DNA of 64,000 nucleotides from Anthoceros angustus (GCA_010909165.1 MU008170.1:1550001-1614000); one strand, 5' to 3'. Shown: positions 31,781 to 42,313, numbered from the stretch's first letter. Program-made: numbers and translations. Notes: generated by a model from the letters alone, not told the origin.

Positions 31781-34600
31781 ATATAACATATGTACCTTCT
31801 TAACAGGGCAACTACTAATTAGTCTTTTACCTCCTTTATTTTTTACCTTTCTACTATATTTTACGAGTACTATTACTCTATATAGTTGTACTATTTACTA
31901 CAATTGGAGTTTGAAATAAATATGCATTAAATCCATAATATTTATGTAGATTTCAAAGTTGTTTGAAGTTTTTTATGGTAGAGCCGCTTTCCATGTATGC
32001 AACACAAATTTTTGAGCATGGTTCAGAGCATTTTCCATGTACCAAAAGAAATGTACACATGGCTTAATTTTTTCATGTTTGAATGATACTCACTGACCAA
32101 ACATGAAAAATCTCGGTTAAGTACTATTACATATGGCTTAGATGTCGATTGGTTACAAGTGATGGGCACAATGGTTGAGGACACTGCCAACACTTATTTG
32201 ACTTCCAAGTTTGGCCACCAAATTGGGAAAGAAGGGGAGGGAGGCCCAAAACGCAGTGGGAAATTTGCTGTGCCACCAAAATTAGAACTGCACATTTTTA
32301 ACAAATTGCAATTGGTATTTGTATTGGCTGGAAGGAAAGTAGCTCTTACTAGTATTCCAATTGGGAGAAGTTTTCATGGTGGCTCCATAAAAGTTCATAA
32401 GTAAAAGTTGCCTAATTGGGAAAAGCACATGATACATAAAGAGAATAAGCGGAAGCATATTACACTCATATTCCTCTTTGTAGTAACAACTATAAAGGGT
32501 TGGTTATAGAGGGGTTTAATTTTTTCTCAAGGTTTTTTTCCAATTCTTTACACTTTGGGGCAACAAAGTTTTGTCAATTTTCTGCATGTATGCAGGAGTT
32601 AGATGAATTGATCGAGCGTTATTTACTTTAGGGCTAAGATATCATTGCGAGTCTAAAGAGGGTATGGAGCTTAGAGAAAATTTTGATTATGAGATTTTGT
32701 TTTTCTTAAAGTTTGTAGAATATAGTAGGCGGAAAAGGAGTGAATAGCTAAAATCTTTTGCACCTATTTTATTCAAGTAATTTAAGAGAAGTAAAGAATA
32801 GTCTCTTGAGGAGCTAAGTTTCGAGTCATCACGAGATGTACATACGGTAAATTATTTAGACACCTGGAATTGTGTCACAAGTGGAAGTTCTATATAATCG
32901 TGGCACTTAAAACAATTGAGATTTCTGATCATAATTTCATATTATCATATAACTTTTGTGGCCTCTATTTTAGGCCGTACAATGGCAAAAGTAAATAAAA
33001 CTAAAATATCGCTACAACAACACATACGAGAGCTCCCTCTTCATCTTAGAGAGAGAATATTTTTTCTCACTACAAACACTATGATGAATTGTTTTTTTTA
33101 TGAGGAAAAATCAAAAACCATTCATTTTGGAGCTTGGGAGAGTATACCAAACAAGGTCAACACTTCTTTTTGGATTGCAATGCTCTGCGACATGGATCAA
33201 GCAGTACAGAAGATTATTATATACATAAAACACCCAGGACATAGTACAGATCCGTCACACAATTGGCATCTTATGTCGCAAAACATATTAAGTTCGGTGT
33301 TAAAAGGTTTAAAGTCAAACGATATCTCTCAATCCATTCCAATTGATATTGATAAGGACACGCCATATCTTTTAGCATAGTTTAGAATAATGAGAAAGTT
33401 TAGAATTATGAGAGTACTTAAGAAACTATCAGGTTTTGCCCAAAGCGTTAGCAATATAGATATTAGTAATTGATGTTCCTTTAAGCTCGTTCAAATGATA
33501 AAAGCATAGTAACCCTTGCTACACAAATAAAATTCTTCTTCTTCTTCTACACAAAACAATGCTTCAAGACGAGGACACAATAATTGTCGCCGTGACTCTT
33601 TGGCTCCGAACTTCAATTAGCTTGCTCTTCGCGATTAGTTTAGGTTTACCCATGGTCAGCAGTCATGAACTTGTATGAGGCAAAATTCGTGTGGTTCATT
33701 TGTGGTTTCGCCCAAAACTTGAGGTGAACCACAGCCCAACCTTGAGTCCGTTCAGGTCCTAATTGCAACCTCAGTATACACCAGGCATGACATTGCTTAC
33801 CAAGGTACTAGTTGCAAACTCAGTATATACCAGGCGCGGCATTGTATGCAGAGGAATTGTTGCAGTTTGCAACTGTAAGAAAATTGATAATATGTATTTT
33901 GATGAACCATTGGTCAATTAGCACAATTGACTAAAATAAAATAATTATCTCACCCTTAGTGAATGATTGTTGTTGTTGTTGTTATAGCGCGTTGTTTAAA
34001 AACAACGATGTCTTAATTATGTGGCCATATCTTTGGTATAGCTAACACTTTTCTGTCCATATTGTCATAGATATAACATTATTTTGTTACTTTGTATGAA
34101 AGAAAACAATAATTATTGAATCCATGACTAGTATATGATTTAATTTTAAAGTATATTATGATCTATGTATGAATGTCTTAGAAAGCGATGAGATTTTGGA
34201 TGTAGCTAGATAATAAGGAAAAACAATGGAGAGAAGTTTTCATTTTTCAAATGACTGCTCTTTTTTCTATGTAAGATTCATTCACTCAATTCATTTTTGG
34301 GCTGCTCGCACAACAATATGTTGCAAGCTATGCCTGCATATGTACTTAGGATATCTGCCAACAAAGTTATCTTTGCACTAAGGAAAGGATAGCTTTTCTG
34401 TAATTGGTCTTCCGGTCATCATTGGTGTAGTTGTACTACCACTAGATAAAGGATATTATTAGAACCCTAAGAGTGTTCTTTTCTTTGTTAACAAAATTCC
34501 TGGGTATTTCTAACATGGGCAAGTGTGCCTCCGCAATCTTTTGGCATATCCTTTCGAAAAACGTACAACAAGATATTATTAAGAATTACCTAGACGTTCC
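31781..34600. other. AT-rich intergenic DNA with one possible ORF
   Basis: Composition drops to strongly AT-rich. I see no domain-bearing gene. Minor structure: a GTT microsatellite at about 33967-33983 beside a short palindrome (GTTTAAAAAC), an imperfect tandem pair around 33756-33845 (TTGCAAACTCAGTATATACC type), and an AATAAAATTCTTCTTCTTCT tail at 33524-33545. Confidence 0.5.
32916..33380 (+). CDS. Hypothetical 154-codon ORF in AT-rich DNA
   Basis: Single open frame of 154 codons; an internal ATG at 32982 starts MAKVNKTKISLQQHIRELPL. The HIRELPLHLRERIFFL segment is loosely reminiscent of an F-box opening, but the rest does not extend that match and no other motif is visible. In DNA this AT-rich an ORF of this length is less likely by chance than in the GC-rich parts. 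There are no convincing splice sites or neighbours. It may be a terminal exon or a relic. Confidence 0.25.
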   Translation: MRFLIIISYYHITFVASILGRTMAKVNKTKISLQQHIRELPLHLRERIFFLTTNTMMNCFFYEEKSKTIHFGAWESIPNKVNTSFWIAMLCDMDQAVQKIIIYIKHPGHSTDPSHNWHLMSQNILSSVLKGLKSNDISQSIPIDIDKDTPYLLA

Positions 34601-35944
34601 AGGCTCAGGACCTGCTGGGTCAGCCTGGGATCACACTTATTCCTGACTCCGCACAAGGTAAAGAGCATTAATCTGCTCGAGAGTCGATAGGGATTGCAGA
34701 TTGCGGAGCAGACAATGACCCACATGTTTCACACGGTGTACATGGCTGAACAAAAACGGCCAAATTGCGCTTTCGGAATTTCTGAAAGAGTCGGACACTG
34801 GTGCAGACTGCAGAGCACTTCCATCTTCCATCCCGGCCATCTTCTCATGTGCCGCGGCGGCCCGATGGTCTGTCCATTTGTCTGTCCCGTTCCTTGCAGT
34901 TTCTTGCAGTTGCAGTGCTGTCCACGTGAACCCTCAACGATGTGATCACAGGTCACTCGTCACTCGAGGTTTTGGTTAATGCGTTTGATCACAGTCCACT
35001 GGAGGGAGGTCTTGCCTAGGTTTTCACCTCCAGACTCCAGAACGGAGGTGACATTGATTGAAACGCCAGCTGGTTTGCACAGGAGAGCGGGCCGTGGCGC
35101 CTGCAGGTGGTGAGCATCCACCTCAACGGCTCTGTGTAAACGACACACGGCATCTCGTGTCCCCACATGACCACATGACCCGGATACCGGAGGAGGAGTT
35201 GCTTTTACCTGCTAAGAAGTTAGCCGAGTTAGTTTCGTTAACTTACTGTTCTTTTAGTTATTCAACGTTGGATGCCGATCATACGGCAGAGGGAGCAGGT
35301 TTGGACGTTGGAGCATGTGGGAAAATGAGGCGGGATTAGATGGAGGTGGCGAGCACGAAGAAAGGAGGGACGTTTCCGGGAAGCCAAGTGGAGATGAGCT
35401 TGGATTTGGCCCTCCTTTCGATGGCAGTCAAGAATTGTCCTGGTATCGGAAGCACCTGGGGGATTGACGGCGTCGTGCTAAGCCTTGCTGGAACATTGCA
35501 ATGCTGTGCTGGAGACGTCTATTTATATCTCGCAGCGGGTTGCCTCCGCGAGCTATTTTTGAAGTTTTGTGACTCCATATGTATCAAGCACCTGTTGCAT
35601 GTCCACTGTCGCGGTGGCTGATGGAGGGGATCGACAGGCGGGGACAATTGACGATTTCTTCCCTTGTCGTGGATGAATAAGAAGTTGCTTCAACTTGAAG
35701 TTGCCTCTGCTCCGGATGATGTGTGATATTCTTGTCATTCTCCAGATTCCGGACTGGTCCTTGTTTGAGGTGGAGAAATCAAGATCGGAACGAGAGCGGT
35801 GCTTTCTTGCTCAACGCATGATATGAGTCCGATCTCTGTGTCCTTGGAGGAAATTGTTGGATTGTATGAGTATGATCTGGTAGCTGCATCGTGCACACTC
35901 CAGTGTTGGACTAGGGCGTGGTGACGCTTAGCAGTTACACAGAG
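34601..35944. other. Intergenic region upstream of the YrdC-like gene
   Basis: GC content rises towards the gene block. Open frames on both strands (up to 93 codons, 35058-35339 and 35340-35621 plus) have no recognised domain and do not connect to the downstream gene by obvious splice sites. It presumably holds the promoter and 5' UTR of the gene at 35945; no specific element is supported. Confidence 0.4.
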
Positions 35945-36973
35945 ATGGCTGCCGCCGTACGCGTGCACCGGCCAGTGTGGAGTGTTGGCGATTTCTTCCC
36001 GCCCCAGCCGTTGGACATCCCTGAGTCTCCGCTTCCAGCTGCCATTGCGCACCGTCTTTGGGGAGATGAGTGCGAGACCTGCGGCTTCTCGGCTCCCTCT
36101 CCTGTGGCCGTCCCCGCAGAGGCTCATCTTGACGCTTCCAATGCGGATCACACGCTTCTGGCAGCGCAGCGGCTTGTCCAGGGTGGCCTCGTCATTGCAA
36201 CCATAAATGGCTACGTTGTGTGCCTGGCGGATGCGGACCGGCCAGATCTGCTACCAGTGCTTGCCAGCATTTCGGGAAGGTACAGTTCTTGCAATTTCTG
36301 TGCGCTGGAAAGCACAAATTGTGTCTTCCAAATTGTCTGACGGTGCTTCTGTCGTCGTCCTCGTGCAGGCCTCAAGAGGAAGCAACCCTGTTGTGTGCTC
36401 CAGAATGGGTATCCGAGCATGTCGATATGGAGGCACTTGCCAAGTCCCACAGCTACGCAAACATCATGAAGTTCAACCAGGATATGACCAGTCTGAATCC
36501 CGTGTTGCTTGGCCTCAAACTTCCGGCCAACGCTGAGTCCGGGGCTCCACAGCACTTGGTACACGACGGAGTTATCGTCACCATGTGGACTGAGCATAAG
36601 GCCATCAGGTGAGCAGCTACTGCCAGTGCTGATATATGCTGCCCGCCAGTACTTGTGCCCTCCACCTGCATTTCCAGCTCTGCAGGCTAACACACGTTCC
36701 CGGATTTGGTCCAGAGATATTTTCACCCACGTCCGGTACTGCGGAGAACGTGCTCTCATGGCAGTCGCGGTTTCCTCCTCTGACTTCCAGGACTCTCTGC
36801 CGAGTCACGGGATTCGGCTCACCTTCCTTCACGACTCGCTGCCTCACTCCTCCCCACACAAGGCCACTCTTCTGGACTTCACTGGAGAGCACCCAATTCT
36901 TACAAGCCAGGGTGCCGCCTCTGTCGACGAAATCCAGCAGCACCTGCTAAGATGGAACTTGGGAAGCGTGTGA
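35945..36973 (+). CDS. Divergent YrdC/Sua5-fold protein (three exons)
   Basis: Exons 35945-36279, 36369-36608 and 36715-36973 (introns 89 and 106 bp, GT-AG) join in frame to 277 aa; an alternative acceptor at 36685 gives a poor C-terminus. The layout parallels YrdC/Sua5 (threonylcarbamoyl-AMP synthase fold): AAQRLVQGGLVIATINGYVV sits where Sua5 has the Gly-Gly plus Pro-Thr-Glu-Thr-Val-Tyr-Gly-Leu motif, SISGRPQEEATLL where it has Lys-Gly-Arg-Pro, PVLLGLKLP where it has Gly-Pro-Leu-Thr, AVAVSSSDFQ where it has Ser-Ala-Asn, and ATLLDFTGEHPILTSQGAAS where it has Ser-Thr-Val-Val-Asp...Arg-x-Gly-Ala. Most signature substrate residues (Lys of KxR, SAN) are replaced, so canonical t6A-synthase activity is unlikely. 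The family call is by pattern and is not certain. Confidence 0.6.
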
Positions 36974-37412
36974 GGAGCAGCAGAGCAAGAAGATGGAAAA
37001 CCCACTGAGGTCAGCCTTCACCGTCACGTAGACCACCCATAGTGTGAGGCTGTGTAAACATCAAGACGATCAAACGGACAGAGAAAAGCATAAACTGAGA
37101 CACACAGGATTGGGATGTGTGTGTGTCAAAAAATTCCAAACACATTGTGCTTGTTGCTTGTGTGTGAAAAAGCGGCGTGCCGAATCTCAAACTCCCAAAA
37201 ATACGGAGACGTAGCATCCAGGGCTTTCTTTGCTCTGCTGAGAGAATCTGGATCGAGGGAATCGTCAGTCAGCCATTGTGTGGATAACTTTAGCTCATAA
37301 AAGTTTGATTGGGTGTTCTAGTAGCATCCGCCATCTCTCTGGCCCAAGAGAGTGAGCTTCACAGATTGCATCCAGGCCAGGAACTAGGAAGGAAGGTCTT
37401 GGAGACAAGATC
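36974..37412. other. Intergenic region between the YrdC-like gene and MENG
   Basis: 440 bp holding the presumed 3' UTR of the upstream gene and promoter/5' UTR of MENG. There is an AT-rich string (CTCATAAAAG) near 37291. I find no further feature. Confidence 0.4.
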
Positions 37413-38309
37413 ATGGCTTCTCTGTGCAAGTGGTATGTCACGGCAGCGGCAGGCCCGGCCCAAGCAACATCCAGCAGACGGGAAACATGCAAGTTACCTG
37501 CTGGGCGGCTGAGTACTGTTGTTGGCATCTCTGGAAGCAGCAGATGCAGGAGCAGGAACAAGGCATTGGGGAGGCCAAGATCCGAGTATGTCTTGGACGA
37601 GGAGGCCCAGACGAAGGTGGAGGAGAGGCAGCAGCTCTTCAACAAGATCGCACCTATGTACGACGCGCTCAACGACTGGTTCAGTCTGGGGCAGCACCGG
37701 CTGTGGAAACGGATGACTGTTTCCTGGAGCGGAGCCAAGGCGGGAGACAAGGTGCTGGACATCTGCTGCGGGAGCGGGGACATTGCGCTGCTCCTGGCGG
37801 AGAAGGTGGGGAGGTCGGGGGAGGTGGTGGGCTTGGACTTCGCGCAGGAGCAGCTGCAGATCGCGGCGCAGAGGCAGCGGGAGTCCCGCGCCGCGGCCGC
37901 CGTGCCTATGCGCTGGCTGCAAGGGAATGCGCTCAGCCTGCCCTTTCCAGAGGCCACCTTCGATGCCGTCACGGTGGGGTATGGGCTCAGGAACGTGACG
38001 GACATCCCGCAGGGGCTGAGGGAGATCAGGCGGGTGCTCAAGCCTGGTTGCAAGGCTGCTATCCTGGACTTTCACCGGAGGCCCACAAAGGATGCGGGAG
38101 ACTTCCAGGACTGGGTGCTGGACACGCTCGTGGTTCCCCTGGCCACGCAGTTTGGCATGAGGGAGGAGTACGCTTACCTTAAGGGCTCGCTGGCCAGCTT
38201 CCCGCCGGGGAGGGAGCAGGAGAGACTGGCTGTGGAGGCAAGGTTCTCTGGCGCCTTCCACTACGAGCTGGCTGATGGGCATATGGGGGTGCTTGTCCTG
38301 AGGAAGTAG
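37413..38309 (+). CDS. MENG: Demethylphylloquinone methyltransferase, chloroplast (MENG)
   Basis: Single-exon, 298 aa UbiE/COQ5-family SAM methyltransferase. It would methylate demethylphylloquinol in the last steps of phylloquinone (vitamin K1) synthesis in plastids, supplying the photosystem I electron carrier. Residues 1 to about 55 are Ser/Arg/Ala-rich and low in acidic residues, as in a transit peptide. The family signature YDALNDWFSLGQHRLWKR is at 83-100, SAM motif I VLDICCGSGD at 114-123, acidic VVGLDF in the next strand, and IRRVLKPGC then AILDFHRRP near 210-225. Closest in kind are plant MENG proteins rather than mitochondrial COQ5. The stop is only 15 nt before the next gene's ATG on the same strand. 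Confidence 0.9.
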   Translation: MASLCKWYVTAAAGPAQATSSRRETCKLPAGRLSTVVGISGSSRCRSRNKALGRPRSEYVLDEEAQTKVEERQQLFNKIAPMYDALNDWFSLGQHRLWKRMTVSWSGAKAGDKVLDICCGSGDIALLLAEKVGRSGEVVGLDFAQEQLQIAAQRQRESRAAAAVPMRWLQGNALSLPFPEATFDAVTVGYGLRNVTDIPQGLREIRRVLKPGCKAAILDFHRRPTKDAGDFQDWVLDTLVVPLATQFGMREEYAYLKGSLASFPPGREQERLAVEARFSGAFHYELADGHMGVLVLRK

Positions 38310-38324
38310 GGATCCACCGCAGCG

Positions 38325-39041
38325 ATGGCCTTGGTGACGGTCTCTCAGCATCACTTCACGGGGGAGGGGGAGTACCTCACTGTGGGCATCCGGGAGGTGA
38401 TGGAGGAGGGGTATGGACTCTATGTCTGGCCCTGCAGCGTTGCCCTAGCGGAGTACGTGTGGCAGAACCGAAGCAGGTATGGAGGATTGAAGGTGCTGGA
38501 GCTGGGAGCTGGCACGGCCCTGCCGGGTATTGTGGCAGCCAAGGCAGGAGCTATGGTGACTCTCACAGATCGGGAGGACCTATCTCAAGTGCTGGCCAAC
38601 ATGAGCAAGACATGCGAGCGGAATCGAGTTGAGTGCAGGGTTGTTGGTCTGACCTGGGGCGATTTTGCTTCCATTTCGTCTGCCATTCTACATGACAAGC
38701 CAGAAATTGTGCTGGGAGCTGATGTGTTGTATGATGGGAAAGACTTCGACGACCTGTTTGCGACCGTCAGCTTCTTGCTACAGCAAAAGGATGGGGCGAA
38801 GTTCATCACTACTTACCAACGACGCTCTGGCCACTGGTCCATCGAATACTGGATGCGGAAATGGGGCCTGCATGTGACCAAGTTGGTAGACGCATCCTCC
38901 TTCTTGTCCGTGGAGAAGCTGTCTGGCATATCATGCTCTGTGGAGCTGGTAGAAATAGAACTTCGACAATTTGGCAGGGGTCAAAACCCGCCTAGATTAG
39001 AGGCACAAAGTGCTTCAGAGACTTGCAACGCAAGCATCTAA
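38325..39041 (+). CDS. METTL23-like protein methyltransferase
   Basis: Single-exon, 238 aa. Matches the METTL23/METTL16-21-type Rossmann methyltransferases. YGLYVWPCSVALAEYVW at about 30-46 is the METTL23-type opening, VLELGAGTALPGIVAAKAGA at 58-77 is SAM motif I, LTDREDL follows, VVGLTWGDF is in the middle, and GADVLYDGKDFDDLFATV near 131-148 is the post-motif-II region. METTL23 methylates protein arginine or lysine (histone H3R17 in mammals); the plant substrate is not known to me. The ATG at 38325 gives an N-terminus typical of the family, so an upstream missing exon is not needed. It lies 15 nt after MENG, same strand, and faces ZPR1 convergently. Confidence 0.85.
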   Translation: MALVTVSQHHFTGEGEYLTVGIREVMEEGYGLYVWPCSVALAEYVWQNRSRYGGLKVLELGAGTALPGIVAAKAGAMVTLTDREDLSQVLANMSKTCERNRVECRVVGLTWGDFASISSAILHDKPEIVLGADVLYDGKDFDDLFATVSFLLQQKDGAKFITTYQRRSGHWSIEYWMRKWGLHVTKLVDASSFLSVEKLSGISCSVELVEIELRQFGRGQNPPRLEAQSASETCNASI

Positions 39042-39439
39042 ACCAGTAACATGTCCTTGCAGTCACAATTTTCCTGTGAACGGCTGCTCAATGTCTAGTC
39101 AGCTCAGAAGTATGAGAAGTAAAGGAAACCATAAATTCTCTTGCCCTCATCATGCTTGCCCCAGAGGCCACCATGTTCATACAGTGTAGACAGAGAAACG
39201 GTTGCATACTGTTGCTGTTCTCTCCCAACAACGTAACCCCCCTACAGCGATGGCTTCAACAAAATGAAAACTTTCATCACCAACTTCGGTCAAAACTGAA
39301 ACCTCCTTCCTCCCACCGAAGGAAATATGTTGTTGACGAAAGAACTGGGACTGATGCTTCCGGTGTTCAGTCCTCTCGTCAATCAAAACGAGGTTTTTGT
39401 CAATGCATCCCCGAGTCACGTGTGTTGGACACAGCCCAT
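39042..39439. other. Convergent intergenic region between METTL23-like and ZPR1
   Basis: 398 bp shared between two convergent genes; it must hold both 3' ends. AT-richer than the flanking exons. No further ORF or repeat recognised. Confidence 0.5.
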
Positions 39440-40975
39440 TTATGAATTCTGGCTGGAAGTCGGTTGAGTGTCGTAAGCAGCGTCGGCAGATGAAGTGTTC
39501 ATGTCATTCAAACCAAGCTCCTCGTTCTGCTCCCAGGTTCTCTCATACTCCTGCACAGCAAGCTGTGTGTCATCCTCCAGTACTCCGACGTCGGAGGAAG
39601 GAGCGATGAAAGAATTAGCCAAAGCATCATCCAAAACCAGGGTCCACGGCGTGTCAACATCTTTGAGCTTCAGTAAACTCTCAAAAAACTTCTCCCATCG
39701 CTGCTTCTCTCCAGGTGCAGCACTGTCTCCTAATCTAAAATTACTCAAGCCCTGCAAAGTTTCGCCTATCTTGCTAACAAGCCCTTCCACCGTAGTCACA
39801 AGACCGCCGAGAGTGCCCGCCTCAAGCTCCAGATCCAGTTCAGGAATCCGAACGCTAGCCGTGTCCGACTTGATGACATCCCTACTCAAATCCGCCTTAT
39901 TCACAACGCGAACAGTGATCATCTTCCCCTTCAAAGGAATGCTTCCACCCGGCTTGAGCTCTGAATTCCGGAAACCACAGAGATCGCAACTGGACGCCAT
40001 AACAATCACCTCCTTGAAGTAAGGAATGTTGGTGACATACATCCGCGTCTCACACGCCGCTCCACAAGCTCCGCAGGTAGCCGGAAAGATCATCACCTCC
40101 TCCGGAGCAGAATACTTGAACAGTGCCGCGGCCACATCCGCACTGTTCCCCTGCGCAATAGCTCGATGCGCAGCGTACGCGCCGATCGATCCATGCGGCT
40201 CTCTGCTGGTTCCCGCCGGCACATACCTCCCCGCACCGCCATCGGCCATAGGAGCACTTCCACCTCCACTTCCATCGCTCTCCTGCCCCGCCGGCTGCGC
40301 CAGATACCCTAACGCTGCCTGCTGCTCCGGAGTCCGCTCATAATACACCGTCTCCAAGCACGGATCCTGCGCAGGAGCATGCAGGCTCTCCACAAAGCTG
40401 TTCCCCGCCGGATCATCCACCACAAAGGTGAATCCCCGGCCTCCGGTGCTGCAATCCCTCAGCTTGACCAGGAACTCGTCGATGGCCGCTGCCGTAGCCG
40501 GATCTGCCTTCCTCCGCTCCGGCTGCAAAGCCTGCAGCTCCTCCGCGGCCCGCATCAGGACTCCCTCCACCGTCGACAGAGTCCCCCGCTGCGCCTCCTG
40601 CGGTATCTCCAGCTCGATCTCCGGCACCTTGATGGACGCGGAGTCGGACTTCACCACCTGCCGGTTGAGCGAGGCTGCGTCCCCCGGGGACACGGTGAGC
40701 GTGATCCGGCAGCCGCGCGGGGCCAGCTGCCCTGCGAATTGCACCTCGTTGTTGAGCTCCCCGCAGTGCGGACACTCGAACGCCATGAGCACCAGCTCGC
40801 GGAAGTGCGGGATGCGGGTGAGCAGGATGCGCGTGACGCCATTGTGCTCGCAGCGCATGCACAGGCTCTCGATCTCCTCCACCGGCGCACCCCCCGCTCT
40901 CTCGCCATCCCTCGCCACGGCCTCGTCAGCCGCTCCCACGTCCGGCATCGCCATGCCCTTCGACAAGCTACTCAA
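39440..40975 (-). CDS. ZPR1: Zinc-finger protein ZPR1 homologue
   Basis: Intronless minus-strand frame of 511 aa starting MSSLSKGMAMPDVG at 40975. ZPR1 is a conserved eukaryotic protein acting in the nucleus and cytoplasm; in yeast it is a dedicated folding chaperone for the elongation factor eEF1A, and in animals it binds receptor kinases and SMN. Two tandem ZPR1 modules are present: the first C4 finger has Cys39, Cys42, Cys68 and Cys71 (LCMRCEHNG ... FECPHCGELNNEVQ), the second starts near residue 303 (CGACGAACETRMYV ... ASSCDLCGFRNSELK). Each is followed by the beta-sandwich signatures (VKSDSASIKVPEIELEI; IKSDTASVRIPELDLELEAG). Length is within the family range. The Gly/Ser-rich linker at about 230-270 is the only unusual part. 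Confidence 0.97.
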   Translation of the reverse strand: MSSLSKGMAMPDVGAADEAVARDGERAGGAPVEEIESLCMRCEHNGVTRILLTRIPHFRELVLMAFECPHCGELNNEVQFAGQLAPRGCRITLTVSPGDAASLNRQVVKSDSASIKVPEIELEIPQEAQRGTLSTVEGVLMRAAEELQALQPERRKADPATAAAIDEFLVKLRDCSTGGRGFTFVVDDPAGNSFVESLHAPAQDPCLETVYYERTPEQQAALGYLAQPAGQESDGSGGGSAPMADGGAGRYVPAGTSREPHGSIGAYAAHRAIAQGNSADVAAALFKYSAPEEVMIFPATCGACGAACETRMYVTNIPYFKEVIVMASSCDLCGFRNSELKPGGSIPLKGKMITVRVVNKADLSRDVIKSDTASVRIPELDLELEAGTLGGLVTTVEGLVSKIGETLQGLSNFRLGDSAAPGEKQRWEKFFESLLKLKDVDTPWTLVLDDALANSFIAPSSDVGVLEDDTQLAVQEYERTWEQNEELGLNDMNTSSADAAYDTQPTSSQNS

Positions 40976-41890
40976 TCACTCAAATGACCTAATTCCCAAC
41001 CATGTCTGACTGCTCCCCAGAGACCCAACACATCCTTGTGACAGGACCACAATGCTCCACCTGCCTTGGCTCTCCAAACTGCTGGCATGAGAGAATTTGG
41101 TGCTCACTCTTCTCTGCTGCAAATTGAGTGCCAGCCGCTTCCACACGTCACAGGGTGGCCGCATGCCGCTGCTGGAGCAGAGGAATGGATGGGAGATGCG
41201 GTTGGGTTGCACACAACGTCGGAGACCAGCGTGCCCAGGTGAACTGGTGAACTGGGGCGATTTACAGAACCGTATCCAGGTAAACTTGTAGTGGTATCCC
41301 GTCAGATAGTATGTACACCTTGGAACTCACCAATAACAAATTATTAGTAGATAATTTAAATGAAAATAAATTTTATTTTTTAGTAAATTCAGAGACTTTA
41401 CGGATATTTTGAAGTATACATGAGGTCCTCATGGAGAGTAACTATGTAAGACACTAACAATTGGTGTTTATAGCATGTAGACCTGTAGGACCATGAAGTT
41501 GGGTATGGATGATACCTACATCCATTTGAATGAGGGAGGTCGAATCAACTTATGTCTGGATGTCATTCCTTAGATGAGCATTGATCCATCTGAATTAGAA
41601 AGTTCCAATCAACTCATGTTTCGATGTCACTCCTTCTATGAGCATTGATTCATCTGAACTAAGGAGTTCCAATCCACTCTTGTCAGGATGTCATTCGTCG
41701 AAGGGAGGACAAAACAAAGTTCTATTTCAACCTTGAACTTATGTAGGTCTCTTTATATATCTATATATCTAAAGGCCTTAGCTACTTTTTGCCCTTTTTG
41801 GGTGATCAAATATTTTTTATAACTAAACAAATAAAAATAGTTATCTTTATTCTCAACTTCAGTAATTCTAGAGCGATGTCCTCTATGTCA
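40976..41890. other. Upstream region of ZPR1 and flank of the Gypsy element
   Basis: 40976-41290 is presumed ZPR1 promoter and 5' UTR. 41300-41880 is AT-rich and holds a degenerate tandem repeat (see separate entry). No gene. Confidence 0.5.
41500..41705. repeat. Degenerate 64-bp tandem repeat
   Basis: Units start AATCAACTTATG (41543), AATCAACTCATG (41607) and AATCCACTCTTG (41671), exactly 64 bp apart. Each contains GGATGTCATTC- or GATGTCACTC-type and GAGCATTGATYCATCTGAA-type blocks; a partial unit precedes 41543. Copies differ by base substitutions, unlike the indel-rich repeats elsewhere in the window. Confidence 0.85.
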
Positions 41891-42313
41891 TGACATCCTG
41901 GTGTGATAACTTGTGAGTGGACATGTTGATTAGCTAGGATGTGCATGAGCATGGCATGCATGCCCATCTGTAGGCATGCACACACAAGCATGCTGATAAC
42001 CATGTGTGTGACCTGCGGAGGCCCGTGAATCGCGCGTAAGCAGCAGGACGGACCGTCTTTGGGCCAGTCACGGCGGAATTATGGCGCGCCATGGACGGCG
42101 ATCCTCTTGGGCGTCAAGGCGCACGCGCGGTGCCGATCGGCGGAAGGCGCGCCAAGCATTTAGGCGATATAAAGTAGGCTCCAATCCTGGCAAGCGGATT
42201 GCGATGTTTGTTCTTACAGCGACCATACGAATCCCAATGAAGAAGGGTGTGGAGTTCCTTTGACAATCACGGCTCTGGGAGGTGCGGGTGGATGGGCTTA
42301 GGCCCGATTGAAG
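41891..42313 (+). repeat. 5' LTR of the Gypsy element
   Basis: Matches 51156-51588. It contains a TATA-like GCGATATAAAGTA near 42166. Differences from the 3' LTR are concentrated in short clusters around CG/CNG triplets, with identical runs of up to about 60 bp between them. Confidence 0.9.

Noticed and set aside
36686-36973. Acceptor at 36685 for the last exon of the YrdC-like gene
   Set aside because: It would put the last exon in a Pro/Ser/Thr-rich frame; the acceptor at 36714 keeps the frame that ends in the Sua5-like LLDFTG...QGAAS segment.
37424-38182. 252-codon plus frame and long minus frames overlapping MENG
   Set aside because: Shadow frames of a GC-rich gene with a clear MENG frame; Gly/Ala/Arg-rich with no motifs.
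37413-38309. Bacterial contamination, because UbiE/MenG-type genes also occur in bacteria
   Set aside because: The transit-peptide-like N-terminus, plant-type neighbours with spliceosomal introns and plant retrotransposons on both sides indicate plant nuclear DNA.
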